Counted from the first letter of the stretch, positions 53,724-62,982 are shown. The stretch is DNA of 64,000 nucleotides from Solirubrobacteraceae bacterium (GCA_029263125.1 JAJCYD010000033.1:124001-188000), one strand, 5' to 3'. Program-made: numbers and translations. The notes: a model not told the origin generated them from the sequence alone.

Positions 53724-54180
53724 CCCGGCGCCTGCGCTCGCGCCGCAGCGCTTGGGTGATGGCAGGTCCGTACGGCTGCGCTTGGGTGATGGGAGGCCCG
53801 TCTGGCTGCGCGCGTGCGTCGACAAGCCGGACGAGGACGCGGAGATCGTCGCCGCGGACGCCGACGGGCGCGTCGTTGGCCGTGCCGGGTACCGGCGCGT
53901 CTACGGGCCGCGAGCTGTGCTGACGCTCACGGTTGACGACGAGCTCTTGTCCGCCGGATTGGCGGAGACGATGATCGCGACCATCTCCTCCATCGCGGCG
54001 GCGGCCGATATCTCGAAGCTCCTGATGCGAGTCCCGCTGTCCGACGATCGCCTGCTCGGATTGCTCGTTGACGGGTTCGGTGCGCGCTGCAGGCGCGACG
54101 TGTCGTACGTCGATCTCGAGCTTGACGCGGTCGCAACCTGCAGCCACGGGTGCGTAGTTCGCGCGGACGCGGTGTCGTGA
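53695..54180 (+). CDS. GNAT-like protein with tandem decapeptide
   Basis: The ATG lies 29 bp inside the previous gene; 161 residues. The C-terminal two thirds (GLAETMIATISSIAAAADIS, LLGLLVDGFGARCRRDVSYV) resembles the end of GNAT acetyltransferases, but the acetyl-CoA loop is not clear. The N-terminus has a tandem repeat RLGDGRSVRL then RLGDGRPVWL. It may be a non-catalytic relative. Confidence 0.6.
   Translation: MASGTPSAPDPAPALAPQRLGDGRSVRLRLGDGRPVWLRACVDKPDEDAEIVAADADGRVVGRAGYRRVYGPRAVLTLTVDDELLSAGLAETMIATISSIAAAADISKLLMRVPLSDDRLLGLLVDGFGARCRRDVSYVDLELDAVATCSHGCVVRADAVS
53749..53808 (+). repeat. Tandem 30-bp in-frame duplication
   Basis: Two adjacent 30-bp units, both starting CGCTTGGGTGATGG and ending GGCTG, differ at four positions. 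They encode a repeated decapeptide near the N-terminus of the GNAT-like gene. Confidence 0.85.
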
Positions 54181-54228
54181 TCCCAGCGGATGGCGCGAAC
54201 CGCGCCCGGGCGTAGCGTGCGTTTCACC

Positions 54229-54669
54229 ATGACCGACACCACCATCCAGCCGTACCGTGGCGACTATCTGCGGCCCGCGTTTCGCAACGCGACGGTCGCC
54301 GATGTCATGACCCCGGGCATAATCACCTGCGCTCCGGAGACGCCGCTTGTGGCCGTCGCGGAGCTCATGGCAACGCATCGCGTTCATGCCGTCGCCGTTG
54401 GCGGGATCGCCGCCAACCACCTCGTCTGGGGCGTCATCGACTCCCTGGACCTCGTTCGTGCTCTCCGAGACCCCGACGCCCACGAGCGCGCGGAGACGAT
54501 CAGCCGCCAGCCGGCTGTGTCGATCGAGCCCGGCGCCGCGCTTGCCGACGCCGCAGCGCTCATGGACGAGCACCGCGTCGCACATCTCGTCGTGGTCGAC
54601 GGCGATCGCCCGATCGGCGTGGTCTCGTCGCTCGACATCGCCGGCGCCGCGGCGTGGGGCCGCAAGTGA
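54229..54669 (+). CDS. Two-CBS-domain protein
   Basis: The product is 146 residues from ATG 54229. The first CBS domain starts TVADVMTPGIITCAPETPLV and the second at ISRQPAVSIEPGAALADAAA, ending LVVVDGDRPIGVVSSLDIAG. Stand-alone CBS pairs bind adenosine nucleotides and act as energy sensors; such genes belong to DosR regulons in mycobacteria. Confidence 0.9.
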   Translation: MTDTTIQPYRGDYLRPAFRNATVADVMTPGIITCAPETPLVAVAELMATHRVHAVAVGGIAANHLVWGVIDSLDLVRALRDPDAHERAETISRQPAVSIEPGAALADAAALMDEHRVAHLVVVDGDRPIGVVSSLDIAGAAAWGRK

Positions 54670-54713
54670 CACGCGCACGGACCTAAACCCTCCGCAACGA
54701 CTCGCCGGTCCAG

Positions 54714-54964
54714 GTGCGACCGACGCGCCCGGCGGACGCCAAGCCGCCCGAGCGTGCGGCGCAGCGGCTTGTGGAGCACGGCGTCGGACTGGTTGCGACC
54801 GCGGACGGGATGGGCGAGATCGTCGCCTACGCCTGTTGTGTCCCTACGCCCGGGCGAGGCTGGAAGTCGCTCTTGGCCCTCGCGGGCGCATGGGAGAGCA
54901 CGGGATCGCGACGCTGCTCCTTGTCGGGGCCTCGATGGAAAGCTCGTTGCGGAAACCGGGGTAA
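54714..54964 (+). pseudogene. Frameshifted GNAT acetyltransferase remnant
   Basis: In one frame 54714 onward reads VRPTRPADAKPPERAAQRLV and GLVATADGMGEIVAYACCVP, matching a GNAT N-terminal half. From about 54855 another frame continues EVALGPRGRMGEHGIATLLL VGASMESSL, matching the acetyl-CoA-binding part. A frameshift between them and loss of the C-terminus mark a decayed gene. The rest up to 55103 has no recognisable gene. Confidence 0.6.
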
Positions 54965-55103
54965 CGCACGACGCAGTCGAACCCGCGCCCGCGGGTGCCG
55001 CGTTGGAACATGCCGGGCGCGACAAGAACTCGGCGCCCTCCGCTTCCACGCGCAAGCGGCACTCAGGACGCACATCTTGGTCAGTCGCGAGCTGATGCGT
55101 TTG

Positions 55104-55255
55104 TCACGCGAATCTGGCACCGGGACCGATCTCGTTATGACGCGGAACGACAGAATGCCCGCCGCTCGACCGCGCCAGCGGGTGTGTTTGGCGCCCTCGT
55201 GAGAAACCTGCGCGTCCTGCTCCCGTAGATGGCGCTCCAGCGCGCGGCGCTTCAA
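55104..55255 (-). pseudogene. hicA: hicA toxin, frameshifted
   Basis: A TTG overlapping the hicB stop starts KRRALERHLREQDAQVSHEG then AKHTRW, the HicA N-terminal half with its catalytic His. After about 30 codons the matching sequence (HSVVPRHNEIGPGARFA) lies in a different frame and ends at TGA 55104-55106. HicA is a small mRNA interferase; the frameshift should inactivate it. Confidence 0.75.
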
Positions 55256-55470
55256 GACGCGATCGGCAGAAAGAGCGGCTCACGATCTGGATCGGCGCTC
55301 TCGTCAGGCTCAGGCCTGAGCATGAGCCGAAGCGCGTCGGTCACGTTCTCTCGCGCCTCCGGGCGTGTGCGGCCCTGGCTGATCGCGCCAGGAACCTCTT
55401 CGACCTGGGCCATGATCCAGCCCTCCCCGCCATCCGAGTAACGGATCGTGAAGCGCAGCGCCTCGCTCAT
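55252..55470 (-). CDS. hicB: HicB-family antitoxin
   Basis: The product is 72 residues from ATG 55470. LRFTIRYSDGGEGWIMAQVE and EVPGAISQGRTRPEARENVT DALRLML match the HicB fold. Its stop overlaps the TTG of the frameshifted hicA, so this is an intact antitoxin beside a dead toxin. It may still autoregulate through palindromes upstream. Confidence 0.82.
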   Translation of the reverse strand: MSEALRFTIRYSDGGEGWIMAQVEEVPGAISQGRTRPEARENVTDALRLMLRPEPDESADPDREPLFLPIAS

Positions 55471-55539
55471 AGAAAGCACCTTACCTGCTCCCCGACAGCA
55501 CATCAGCGGACAGCGTCAAGACTCCCGCGGGCCACCGGG

Positions 55540-55565
55540 CGGACCGCAGGTCCGGGAAACTTCCC
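55540..55565. promoter_or_regulatory. Palindromes upstream of hicB
   Basis: CGGACC-GCA-GGTCCG (55540-55554) abuts GGGAA-AC-TTCCC (55554-55565), 70-95 bp upstream of the hicB start. They may be HicB operators or part of another promoter. The rest of 55471-55732 holds no gene I can support. Confidence 0.35.
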
Positions 55566-55688
55566 CTAACCGAACTCCCGTAATTCTGCTCCGATGCTAG
55601 GCAGATCCATCCCGGAACATCAACCCGATCGGCCATGAACGTAGCGCAAGCATTGGGCGCGTCGCTGGACTGGCTCCGTAGACCCCTG

Positions 55689-55712
55689 ATCGTGGACGCC
55701 CGCGTCCACGAT
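55689..55712 (-). terminator. Hairpin after the universal stress gene
   Basis: The 11-bp arms ATCGTGGACGC and GCGTCCACGAT pair perfectly around CC. It starts about 20 bp after the stop of the - strand USP gene, as expected for a terminator, though no T-run follows. Confidence 0.55.
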
Positions 55713-55732
55713 GCCATGCACGGGACTCGCTG

Positions 55733-56638
55733 TCAGAGCACCACGCTGGCGTGCGCCGCGCGTTCTGACGCTTGCTGCGCGGCCGCGACACCGCGCGGCG
55801 GGACGAGGACAGGGCACCGGGCATCGCGGATGACCGCCTCGGACGTGCTTCCGAGCGCGATGCGGCGCACCGTGCCCCAGCGGCGTGAGCCGAGCACGAG
55901 CAGATCGCAGTCGACGGAGAGCGCAAGCAGCTCGCCGACGGGATCGCCGAGTCGCACGTCGCCCTTCGCGGTCACGCCCTCGCAGCGTTCGAGCGCGGCG
56001 TCGACCTGCGCTTGCGCCGTCCCGATACGCGCGTTCAGGACCTCCTGATAGTCGTCCAGGTACACGGCGCCCATCGCAAGGTTCACGGAGCTCGAATACG
56101 TCTCGCTCGCGACGGCGAGGAGATGGACCTCGGCGCCGGTGGGTCGAGCCAGCTCGAGCGCCATGTCGAGCGCCGCGGCCGATTCGGGGGTCTCGTCGAT
56201 GCCGACGCCGATGCGCGTGAGTGCGCGGCACGGCGTGAGGTGGTCGGGCGCGATCGCGACAGCGCAGGGCGCATCGTGGAGCACCTGCATGGCGTCGTCG
56301 TTCGCCGCGAGCCGCTGCACGCCGCGGCGATGGCGCGATCCGACGACGATGAGGTCAGCCTCGGCCGCCTCTGCGGCCTTGCGCAGCGCGTGCGCCGGCG
56401 ACATGCCGAACGCGATCTGCGTCCGAGCATCGGGGGCGACGTCGTCGCGGACGTCACGCAGCTCGGCTTCGAGCTGGGCGCGGTTGTCGGCATAGGACTC
56501 GGCGAGCGGCAGCGGGTTGTCCCACTCGACGCCGACCAGGAGCAGGCGCGCGCCGGTTGCCGCGGCGATGACCTGTGACAGTGAAGCTGCACCGCGGCCA
56601 CGCTGACCGTCGGTGCCGGAAACGATCGTGTTGAACAT
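55733..56638 (-). CDS. Tandem universal stress protein
   Basis: The product is 301 residues from ATG 56638 with two UspA domains. The first has IVSGTDGQRGRGAASLSQVI and DLIVVGSRHRRGVQRL; the second has IGVGIDETPESAAALDMALE and LLVLGSRRWGTVRRIALGST with the ATP-binding Gly-rich pattern. Tandem USPs are typical of DosR-type dormancy regulons. It diverges from the phosphoketolase gene. Confidence 0.93.
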   Translation of the reverse strand: MFNTIVSGTDGQRGRGAASLSQVIAAATGARLLLVGVEWDNPLPLAESYADNRAQLEAELRDVRDDVAPDARTQIAFGMSPAHALRKAAEAAEADLIVVGSRHRRGVQRLAANDDAMQVLHDAPCAVAIAPDHLTPCRALTRIGVGIDETPESAAALDMALELARPTGAEVHLLAVASETYSSSVNLAMGAVYLDDYQEVLNARIGTAQAQVDAALERCEGVTAKGDVRLGDPVGELLALSVDCDLLVLGSRRWGTVRRIALGSTSEAVIRDARCPVLVPPRGVAAAQQASERAAHASVVL

Positions 56639-56745
56639 GGCCTGACCGTATGCGCGGCCGGCTCCCGCGCCATCCGTACTTGTCCGGCGACGCGACGCGG
56701 ACAGTCCCGGATGCGTCGCGTCTACGATTCGACGACGCTTGGCCC

Positions 56746-59136
56746 ATGGCCACACTGGACTTCGCCGCACCCGACACCCGCCTCGACGATGCCGAACTTG
56801 ACGGGCTCGTCGCCTACTGGAACGCCGCGAACTACCTCACCGTGGCGCAGATCTATCTGCGCGGCAATCCGCTGCTGCGCGAGCCGCTGCGCGCGGAGCA
56901 CATCAAGCCGCGGCTGCTTGGGCACTGGGGCACCTCGCCGGGCCTGAACCTCGTCTACGCGCAGCTCAACCGGCTCATCCGCCGGACGGGGCAGGAGGTG
57001 CTCTACGTGGCGGGCCCTGGCCACGGCGGGCCGGCCGTCGTCGCGAACGTCTACCTCGAGGGCACGTACTCCGAGGTCTATCCCCAGGTGTCGGGCGACG
57101 AGGCGGGTCTGCTGGCGCTCGTGCGGCAGTTCTCGACGCCCGGCGGGATCTCCAGCCACGTCGGCGTCGCGACGCCGGGCTCGATCCACGAGGGCGGCGA
57201 GCTTGGCTACGCGCTCATGCATGCCTTCGGCGCGGCGTTCGACAATCCCGACCTGCTCGTCGCCTGCGTGATCGGCGACGGCGAGGCGGAGACCGCGCCG
57301 CTGGAAGGGTCCTGGAAGGGCATCCGCTTCCTGGACCCCGCGCGCGACGGCGCGGTGCTACCGATCCTGCATCTCAACGAGGCGAAGATCTCCGGCCCGA
57401 CCGTCCTCGGCCGGGTCCCCGAGCACGACCTGATCGCAATGCTGCGCGGCCACGGGTACGCCCCGCGGGTCGTGGCCGGGAACGACCCGCGCCAGGTGCA
57501 CCGCGATTTCGCCGCCGCACTGGACACCGCGCACGCCGAGATCCGCGCCATTCAGCTCGCGGCGCGAGAGGGCGCCGATCACGGCGGCACGCCGCCGTGG
57601 CCGGCCATCGTGCTGCGCACGCCCAAGGGCTGGACCGGCCCGCATGTCGTCGACGGCATCGTCGTCGAAGGAACCTTCCGATCCCATCAGGTGCCGCTCG
57701 CTGCCGTGCGCGAGAACCCCGAGCACCTCGCCCAGCTCGACCGCTGGATGCGCAGCTATCGCCCCGAAGCGCTGTTCGATCACAGCGGCGCGCTCGTACC
57801 GGAGCTCGCGGCGCTCGCGCCCGGCGGCAATCTGCGGATGGGCGCGCTGCCCGCCGCAAACGGGGGGCGCGTTCTCGCGCCGCTCGACCGTCCCGACCCG
57901 GCCGCCTACGCGCTCGATGTCGTGCGACCGGCCGGGACGCGCGCGGAATCCACGCGCCAGCTCGGCGAGCTGCTGCGCGACGTCTACACGCGCAACCCCA
58001 GCACGTTCCGGCTCTTCTGTCCCGACGAGACGAACTCCAACCGGCTCGGCTCGGTCTTCGAGGTCGATGATCGGATGCTGCGCGACGCGCGGCCGGCCGA
58101 CGAGCACGTGTCGCCGCACGGCCGCGTCATGGAGGTCCTGTCCGAGCACAGCTGCGAGGGCTGGCTTGAGGGCTATCTGCTCACCGGCCGCCATGGGCTG
58201 TTTGCGACCTATGAGGCGTTCGCGATGGTCTCGGCGTCGATGGCGATCCAGCACGCCAAGTGGCTACAGCACGCCCGCGACCTGGGGTGGCGTGCGCCGG
58301 TCGCCTCGCTGAACGTGCTGCTGACGTCGACGTGCTGGCGCAACGACCACAACGGCTTCAGCCATCAGGGGCCCGGCCTCATCGACACGATGATCTCGCT
58401 CAGCGGCGAGGTCGTGCGCGTGTACCTGCCGCCCGATGCGAACTGTCTGCTGTGGACCGCCGACCATGTCCTGCACAGCCGCGACAAGGTGAACCTCGTC
58501 GTGATCGACAAGCAGCCCGAGCTGCAGTACCTCGACATCGATGCGGCGCGCGAGCACTGCGCCCGCGGGGCGGGGGAGTGGGAGTGGGCGGGCAGCGCCG
58601 CCGGCAGCGAGGACGCCGACGTCGTGCTGGCCGGCATCGGCGACGTGCCGACGCAGGAGATCGTCGCCGCCGCGGCGCTGCTGCGCGAGCACGTCCCGGA
58701 TCTGCGCTTCAGCGTGGTCAACGTCGTCGACCTCATGTCGCTGTCGCCGCGCCACTCCCATCCGCATGGCATGAGCCGCGACCGCTTCGAGGAGCTCTTC
58801 GGCGAGGACACCGAGGTCGTGTGCGCGTTTCACGGCTACGCCCGTGCGCTGCATCAGCTCCTGCACGGTCGGCCGAACCCGCAGCGATTTCACGTCCACG
58901 GCTACAGCGAGCAGGGCACGACAACCACGCCGTTTGACATGCTCGTCCTCAACCGCTGCAGCCGCTATCACCTCGTGCTCAACGCGCTGCGCCGGGCACG
59001 GCGGATCGCCCCGGGAGCGCTCAAGCTCGAGCGCCTGTGCGAGCAGATGCTCGTACGCCACGACGCGTACATCCGCGAGCACTTCGAGGACATGCCGGAG
59101 GTTTGCGAGTGGACCTGGCCTTCCGGTGAGGTGTAG
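56746..59136 (+). CDS. xfp: Phosphoketolase (xylulose-5-P/fructose-6-P)
   Basis: The product is 796 residues from ATG 56746. It splits xylulose-5-phosphate or fructose-6-phosphate to acetyl phosphate with thiamine diphosphate. Motifs are EHIKPRLLGHWGTSPGLNLV, GPGHGGPAVVAN, VIGDGEAETAPLEGSWKGIR and TCWRNDHNGFSHQGPGLID. Acetate kinase follows after 3 bp, so acetyl phosphate is turned directly into ATP and acetate. Confidence 0.97.
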   Translation: MATLDFAAPDTRLDDAELDGLVAYWNAANYLTVAQIYLRGNPLLREPLRAEHIKPRLLGHWGTSPGLNLVYAQLNRLIRRTGQEVLYVAGPGHGGPAVVANVYLEGTYSEVYPQVSGDEAGLLALVRQFSTPGGISSHVGVATPGSIHEGGELGYALMHAFGAAFDNPDLLVACVIGDGEAETAPLEGSWKGIRFLDPARDGAVLPILHLNEAKISGPTVLGRVPEHDLIAMLRGHGYAPRVVAGNDPRQVHRDFAAALDTAHAEIRAIQLAAREGADHGGTPPWPAIVLRTPKGWTGPHVVDGIVVEGTFRSHQVPLAAVRENPEHLAQLDRWMRSYRPEALFDHSGALVPELAALAPGGNLRMGALPAANGGRVLAPLDRPDPAAYALDVVRPAGTRAESTRQLGELLRDVYTRNPSTFRLFCPDETNSNRLGSVFEVDDRMLRDARPADEHVSPHGRVMEVLSEHSCEGWLEGYLLTGRHGLFATYEAFAMVSASMAIQHAKWLQHARDLGWRAPVASLNVLLTSTCWRNDHNGFSHQGPGLIDTMISLSGEVVRVYLPPDANCLLWTADHVLHSRDKVNLVVIDKQPELQYLDIDAAREHCARGAGEWEWAGSAAGSEDADVVLAGIGDVPTQEIVAAAALLREHVPDLRFSVVNVVDLMSLSPRHSHPHGMSRDRFEELFGEDTEVVCAFHGYARALHQLLHGRPNPQRFHVHGYSEQGTTTTPFDMLVLNRCSRYHLVLNALRRARRIAPGALKLERLCEQMLVRHDAYIREHFEDMPEVCEWTWPSGEV

Positions 59137-59139
59137 GCG

Positions 59140-60273
59140 ATGCGCGTGCTGGTCGTCAACGCCGGCTCGAGCAGCCTCAAGCACGCTCTCGTCGACAGCC
59201 GCGACGACACGATCATCGCGGAGGCCGTGGCGCGCTTTGAGCCGCAGGCGAGCGCTGGTCGCCATGCAGGCGCGCTGCGCGCCGCGCTCGCCGACGCCGG
59301 CGGCCACGCCGACGCGGTCGGGCACCGCGTCGTGCACGGCGGCGACCGCTTCACCGGCCCGACCGTCATCGACGACGAGGTTCGCGCGGCGATCGACGAG
59401 CTCCAGCCGCTCGCGCCGCTGCACACGCGCGCGGCGCTGGAGGGCATCGACGCCGTCGCTGCCGCGCTACCCGGTGTGCCGCAGGTCGCGTGCTTTGACA
59501 CCGCCTTTCACCAGACCTTGCCGCCGGCGGCCGCGACCTACGCGATACCGCGCGAGTGGGCCGAGCGCTACGGCCTGCGGCGCTACGGTTTTCACGGCCT
59601 GAACGTCGCCTGGTGCCACGAGCAGGCCGCGGCCGCGCTCGGAGCGCAGCGGTGCCGGCGGCTCGTCGTGTGTCACCTCGGCAGTGGCTGCTCGGTGACC
59701 GCGGTGCTCGACGGCCGCTCCGTCGACACGACGATGGGGTTCACGCCGCTGGATGGCGTGCCGATGGCGACCCGCTCCGGGTCTCTTGACCCCGGTCTGC
59801 TGCTGCATCTCCTCGCGGAGGGCATCTCCGCGCAGGAGCTTGGCGACGCGCTGAACCATCGTTCGGGGATGTTCGGGATCGCCGGCCGCACCGGGCTTCA
59901 AGAGATCCAGGCGGCGGCGCTGGCCGGCGATGCGCGGGCGCAGCTGGCCTTCGATGTGTTCGTGCGAGGCGTCTGCGGGGCGATTGCCTCGATGACGACG
60001 GCGCTGGGCGGGATCGACGCGCTCGTCTTCACCGGCGGCGCAGGCGAGGGCTCCCCACTGCTGCGCGCGACGACGTGTGGCCGCCTCGAGCACCTCGGCG
60101 TCACGCTGGACGTCGAGCGCAATGCGGCCAACGCTCGCCGCATCGCGGCGGACGGCGCGCCCGTCGCCGTCCTCGTCGTCGCCGCGGGCGAGGAGATCGT
60201 CATCGCACGCCAGACCTCGCGGGTGCTCACGCGCCGGGATCTCGCGAGCGCGAAGCCCATGCTCGCGCCTTAA
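59140..60273 (+). CDS. ackA: Acetate kinase
   Basis: The product is 377 residues. VLVVNAGSSSLKHALVDSRD is the ASKHA phosphate motif and DTTMGFTPLDGVPMATRSGS and VFTGGAGEGSPLLRA are typical. With the phosphoketolase it yields one ATP per acetyl phosphate without phosphotransacetylase. It is slightly shorter than E. coli AckA (400). Confidence 0.96.
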   Translation: MRVLVVNAGSSSLKHALVDSRDDTIIAEAVARFEPQASAGRHAGALRAALADAGGHADAVGHRVVHGGDRFTGPTVIDDEVRAAIDELQPLAPLHTRAALEGIDAVAAALPGVPQVACFDTAFHQTLPPAAATYAIPREWAERYGLRRYGFHGLNVAWCHEQAAAALGAQRCRRLVVCHLGSGCSVTAVLDGRSVDTTMGFTPLDGVPMATRSGSLDPGLLLHLLAEGISAQELGDALNHRSGMFGIAGRTGLQEIQAAALAGDARAQLAFDVFVRGVCGAIASMTTALGGIDALVFTGGAGEGSPLLRATTCGRLEHLGVTLDVERNAANARRIAADGAPVAVLVVAAGEEIVIARQTSRVLTRRDLASAKPMLAP

Positions 60274-60290
60274 GCCGGACGCGTCTCAGC

Positions 60291-60683
60291 TCAGTGATCG
60301 CGCTCCTCCGCGGCGTGCTCGGCGGCGTGCGCCACGGCGTTTGCTTTGTCGGGGAGCGACATGGGTCCGGGGTGCCCAGCGCCCGGCCAGGGTGTCAGGA
60401 GCAGGAGCAGGCGCGTGTCTGAAACGGCACGCACGGCGTGACGCTCGCCGGGATCGAACTCCACGAGCAGCCCTGGCGTACCCGCGATGCGTTCGCCCGC
60501 CGTGGTCGTGATCTCGGCCTCGCCGCTGAGGATCGACACCCACGCTCGTTCGTGGACCTGATGGTCCTGCAGGCTCTCGCCGGCCGGGATCGCCAAGGCG
60601 ATCGCGCGTGCATCCTTCGTCGAGGAGAGGATCTGCGGAGCGTGGGCCTTCAGCTCCAGGTCGTTGACGTTCCAGCTCTTCAT
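60291..60683 (-). CDS. Cupin-domain protein
   Basis: The product is 130 residues from ATG 60683, preceded by AAGGAAGG. Cupin motifs are QDHQVHERAWVSILSGEAEI and VEFDPGERHAVRAVSDTRLL, giving a likely metal site from His and Glu. The His-rich C-terminus (AVAHAAEHAAEERDH) is mild. It is likely co-transcribed with the molybdoenzyme gene upstream (41-bp gap). Confidence 0.83.
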   Translation of the reverse strand: MKSWNVNDLELKAHAPQILSSTKDARAIALAIPAGESLQDHQVHERAWVSILSGEAEITTTAGERIAGTPGLLVEFDPGERHAVRAVSDTRLLLLLTPWPGAGHPGPMSLPDKANAVAHAAEHAAEERDH

Positions 60684-60724
60684 TCTCGGCCTTCCTTCGT
60701 CGTGATGGGGCGAGTCGCGGGTGC

Positions 60725-62521
60725 TCAGATCGACTGGCGGTACCCAAAGAACTCGTGGTCTTGGTTGTAGCCGCCGTAGCCGCCGCCGATCTCGGAGTAG
60801 TGCGCGACGAACTCGATGCCCTTGATCCACTTGACCTGCTTGAAGCCGAGCTCGTTCTCGTTGCGCAGCCGCAGCGGAGCTCCGTGACCGAAGGACAAAG
60901 GCTCGTCGTTCATGTCGTAGGCGAGCATCGTGAGGTGATGGCTCATGTGCTCGATCGGGTGCGCGTCGTAGTAGATGCCCTTGTCGGGTCCGTCGCCGAG
61001 CGAGTAGAACACGACCCACCGCGCCTCGGGACGCGGCTTGACGAGGTCAACGATCGTCTGCATCGAGACACCGCCCCACTTGGCGATGCCCGACCAGCCC
61101 TGGATGCAGAAGTGCTGGGTGATCTGCTCGTGATGTTCCAGCGCTCGCAGCTCGGTCATATCGAGGTCGGCGGGGTGCTCGACCAGTCCGTCGATTCGCA
61201 GCCGATAGTCCGCGAAGTGGCCGTCGAAGAGCGCCTGGTACTCGTCGGAGTCGGGGTACTGGCCGTTGTGCCAGAGATAGGGCGAGATGTCCTTCTCCGC
61301 GTACTGCCCGGCCTTGGGGTCGACGTGCTCGAAGAGGTGTTGGATCGGTCCGACGACTGCCTGGCCGGCGCGCTGGACGACCCGGGGATGGCGGATGGTC
61401 AGCGGTGTCGCGGCGACCCAACCGACGACGAGGACGACCATCGAGACGGCGAAGATCGCGAATCCGATCCAGCTCTCGTCGTCTCGGCCGGCGTGTATGT
61501 GGTTGAGGTTCACCAACAGGCCCGTGGTGAACACGAAGAAGACGTGGATCACGATGAAGAACAGAAACCAGGCGAACACGAGAAAGTGCAGCGAGCGGGC
61601 GGTCTGGATGCTGAAGATCGTGCTGATCCGCTTGAAGCGCGTCGACAGGGCCGGCGACATCCCGAGGCCGGTGATCAGCGCCAGCGGCGCGGCGACGAAG
61701 ACGGTGATGAAGTAGGCGATCAGCTGCAGGCCGTTGTAGGCCACCCAGGCGTTGTCGGTGGGCCACTGCAGCGACAGGTACTGGATCAACGTCGAGAGCG
61801 CGTTGGGGAACACGTCCCAGGTGGTCGGCACGAAGCGTTCCCACCGGCCCGTGGCAAACAGCAGGACGAAGAAGATCACGCCGTTGAGCAGCCAGAAGGC
61901 GTCGATGCCGAGATGCCACCAGCGAGCGAGGCCGATCGAGTGGCGAAGCCCCGGAAGGCCGACCTGTCCCGGCAGGCTGATCGAGTCCTGCTTGGCCGTC
62001 CAGAGCGGGTCGGTCGGCACCGGCTTCTGGATCCGAAACCATTCCCTGCCGGGCGTGGAGTGCCGCGTCCAATACAGCCGCGGGTGATCGGACAGGATCT
62101 GCAGGCCCGAGCGAAGGATGAAGATCAACAGGAACGCGTTGAAGAAGTGCTCCCACCGCACCCAGGCGGGAAAGCCCGTCGTCGCCTCCGAGCCCGAGGA
62201 CTCAGCCGTGCCGGGATAGCGCTCGATGAACTGCTGCACCGACGACTGATCGCGCAGGCCCTTGGCGACCGCGATGGCGACGATGAGCACCAGGAAGCCG
62301 ATCGGGAGCAGCCACATGAGGTTGAACCACCGGCTGCGCCCGACGCGGACGCGAGGGGCGATGCCCGTGGCGTGCGGAACCGATCCCGCCCATGTGGCCG
62401 GGTCGACAACGTCCTCGCCCTCGGTCAGCTGCGACCGATAACTGCGCACCACGTCCGGAGAGACGCTCGATCGCGACGGCTCAGGTGGGTCTCCAGAGAC
62501 CGGATCGGCGTCGTTTCCCAT
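60725..62521 (-). CDS. Cytochrome b - molybdopterin oxidoreductase fusion
   Basis: The product is 598 residues. Residues about 66-371 have six hydrophobic helices with candidate heme His125, His203, His312 and His326, like a formate-dehydrogenase gamma/cytochrome b561 domain. Residues about 405-598 form a sulfite-oxidase-type molybdopterin domain with Cys472 (HFCIQGWSGIAKWGGV) as the Mo ligand and HGAPLRLRNENELGFKQVKW. There is no Tat signal and both termini fall on one side, predicted cytoplasmic. The usual arrangement is two separate proteins (as in YedY/YedZ), so the fusion is notable. The substrate is unknown; quinone coupling is inferred. Confidence 0.88.
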   Translation of the reverse strand: MGNDADPVSGDPPEPSRSSVSPDVVRSYRSQLTEGEDVVDPATWAGSVPHATGIAPRVRVGRSRWFNLMWLLPIGFLVLIVAIAVAKGLRDQSSVQQFIERYPGTAESSGSEATTGFPAWVRWEHFFNAFLLIFILRSGLQILSDHPRLYWTRHSTPGREWFRIQKPVPTDPLWTAKQDSISLPGQVGLPGLRHSIGLARWWHLGIDAFWLLNGVIFFVLLFATGRWERFVPTTWDVFPNALSTLIQYLSLQWPTDNAWVAYNGLQLIAYFITVFVAAPLALITGLGMSPALSTRFKRISTIFSIQTARSLHFLVFAWFLFFIVIHVFFVFTTGLLVNLNHIHAGRDDESWIGFAIFAVSMVVLVVGWVAATPLTIRHPRVVQRAGQAVVGPIQHLFEHVDPKAGQYAEKDISPYLWHNGQYPDSDEYQALFDGHFADYRLRIDGLVEHPADLDMTELRALEHHEQITQHFCIQGWSGIAKWGGVSMQTIVDLVKPRPEARWVVFYSLGDGPDKGIYYDAHPIEHMSHHLTMLAYDMNDEPLSFGHGAPLRLRNENELGFKQVKWIKGIEFVAHYSEIGGGYGGYNQDHEFFGYRQSI

Positions 62522-62982
62522 GGGCGCACCCTATTGGGGGCGGACGCACCGGTCGCCCTCGCTGCGCTGCTTGGCTCGGTGACCAAGTCCAGGCTCGCTC
62601 CTCGTAAGACTTTCAGGCGTGGAAGACGACGCACGAAGGCAGACGACAGACAACCCTCGGCGACGCCGTCCTGCGTGTCCTCCGGCCGACCGGCCGGACT
62701 CTCGTCCGCCGGCATGCACGATCATGCGGTAGATCGTGGAACGCGATGAGTGCGTCGGCGATGCCGGTTCGACCGAGTCTCACGCCGCGGGGGAGGGCGG
62801 TCATCCGTCGTTGCTGCGGCGCGGCCTGTCGACTTCCCGCAGAAGCCCGCGGCCCGCGGTGACTTGACGCCGCGGACATCACGCGCCCTCGTTCGTCGGC
62901 CGCCGCGTCCGTGGTTCTCCGCACGCTGTGTCCGCAGCAGCTGCGGATGGCACGCCGCCCGATGACTGGTTGGCTGAGCGTC
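62522..62982. other. Intergenic region, divergent promoters
   Basis: This 461-bp stretch separates the - strand molybdoenzyme gene from the + strand flavodoxin gene. I see no convincing gene: open frames lack codon structure and motifs. A GC-rich 18-bp palindrome (TCCGGCCG, AC, CGGCCGGA) lies at 62681-62698. Promoters for both flanking genes should be here. Confidence 0.6.

Noticed and set aside
52518-56720. DosR-type boxes upstream of the flavoprotein and phosphoketolase genes
   Set aside because: GGGAC/GTCC half-sites exist (including GGGACTGTCC on the - strand near 56700), but spacing differs between sites and no shared consensus emerged by eye.
62681-62698. 18-bp GC palindrome in the molybdoenzyme/flavodoxin gap
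   Set aside because: Only G and C rich; such palindromes are expected by chance here and its position is not tied to a start.
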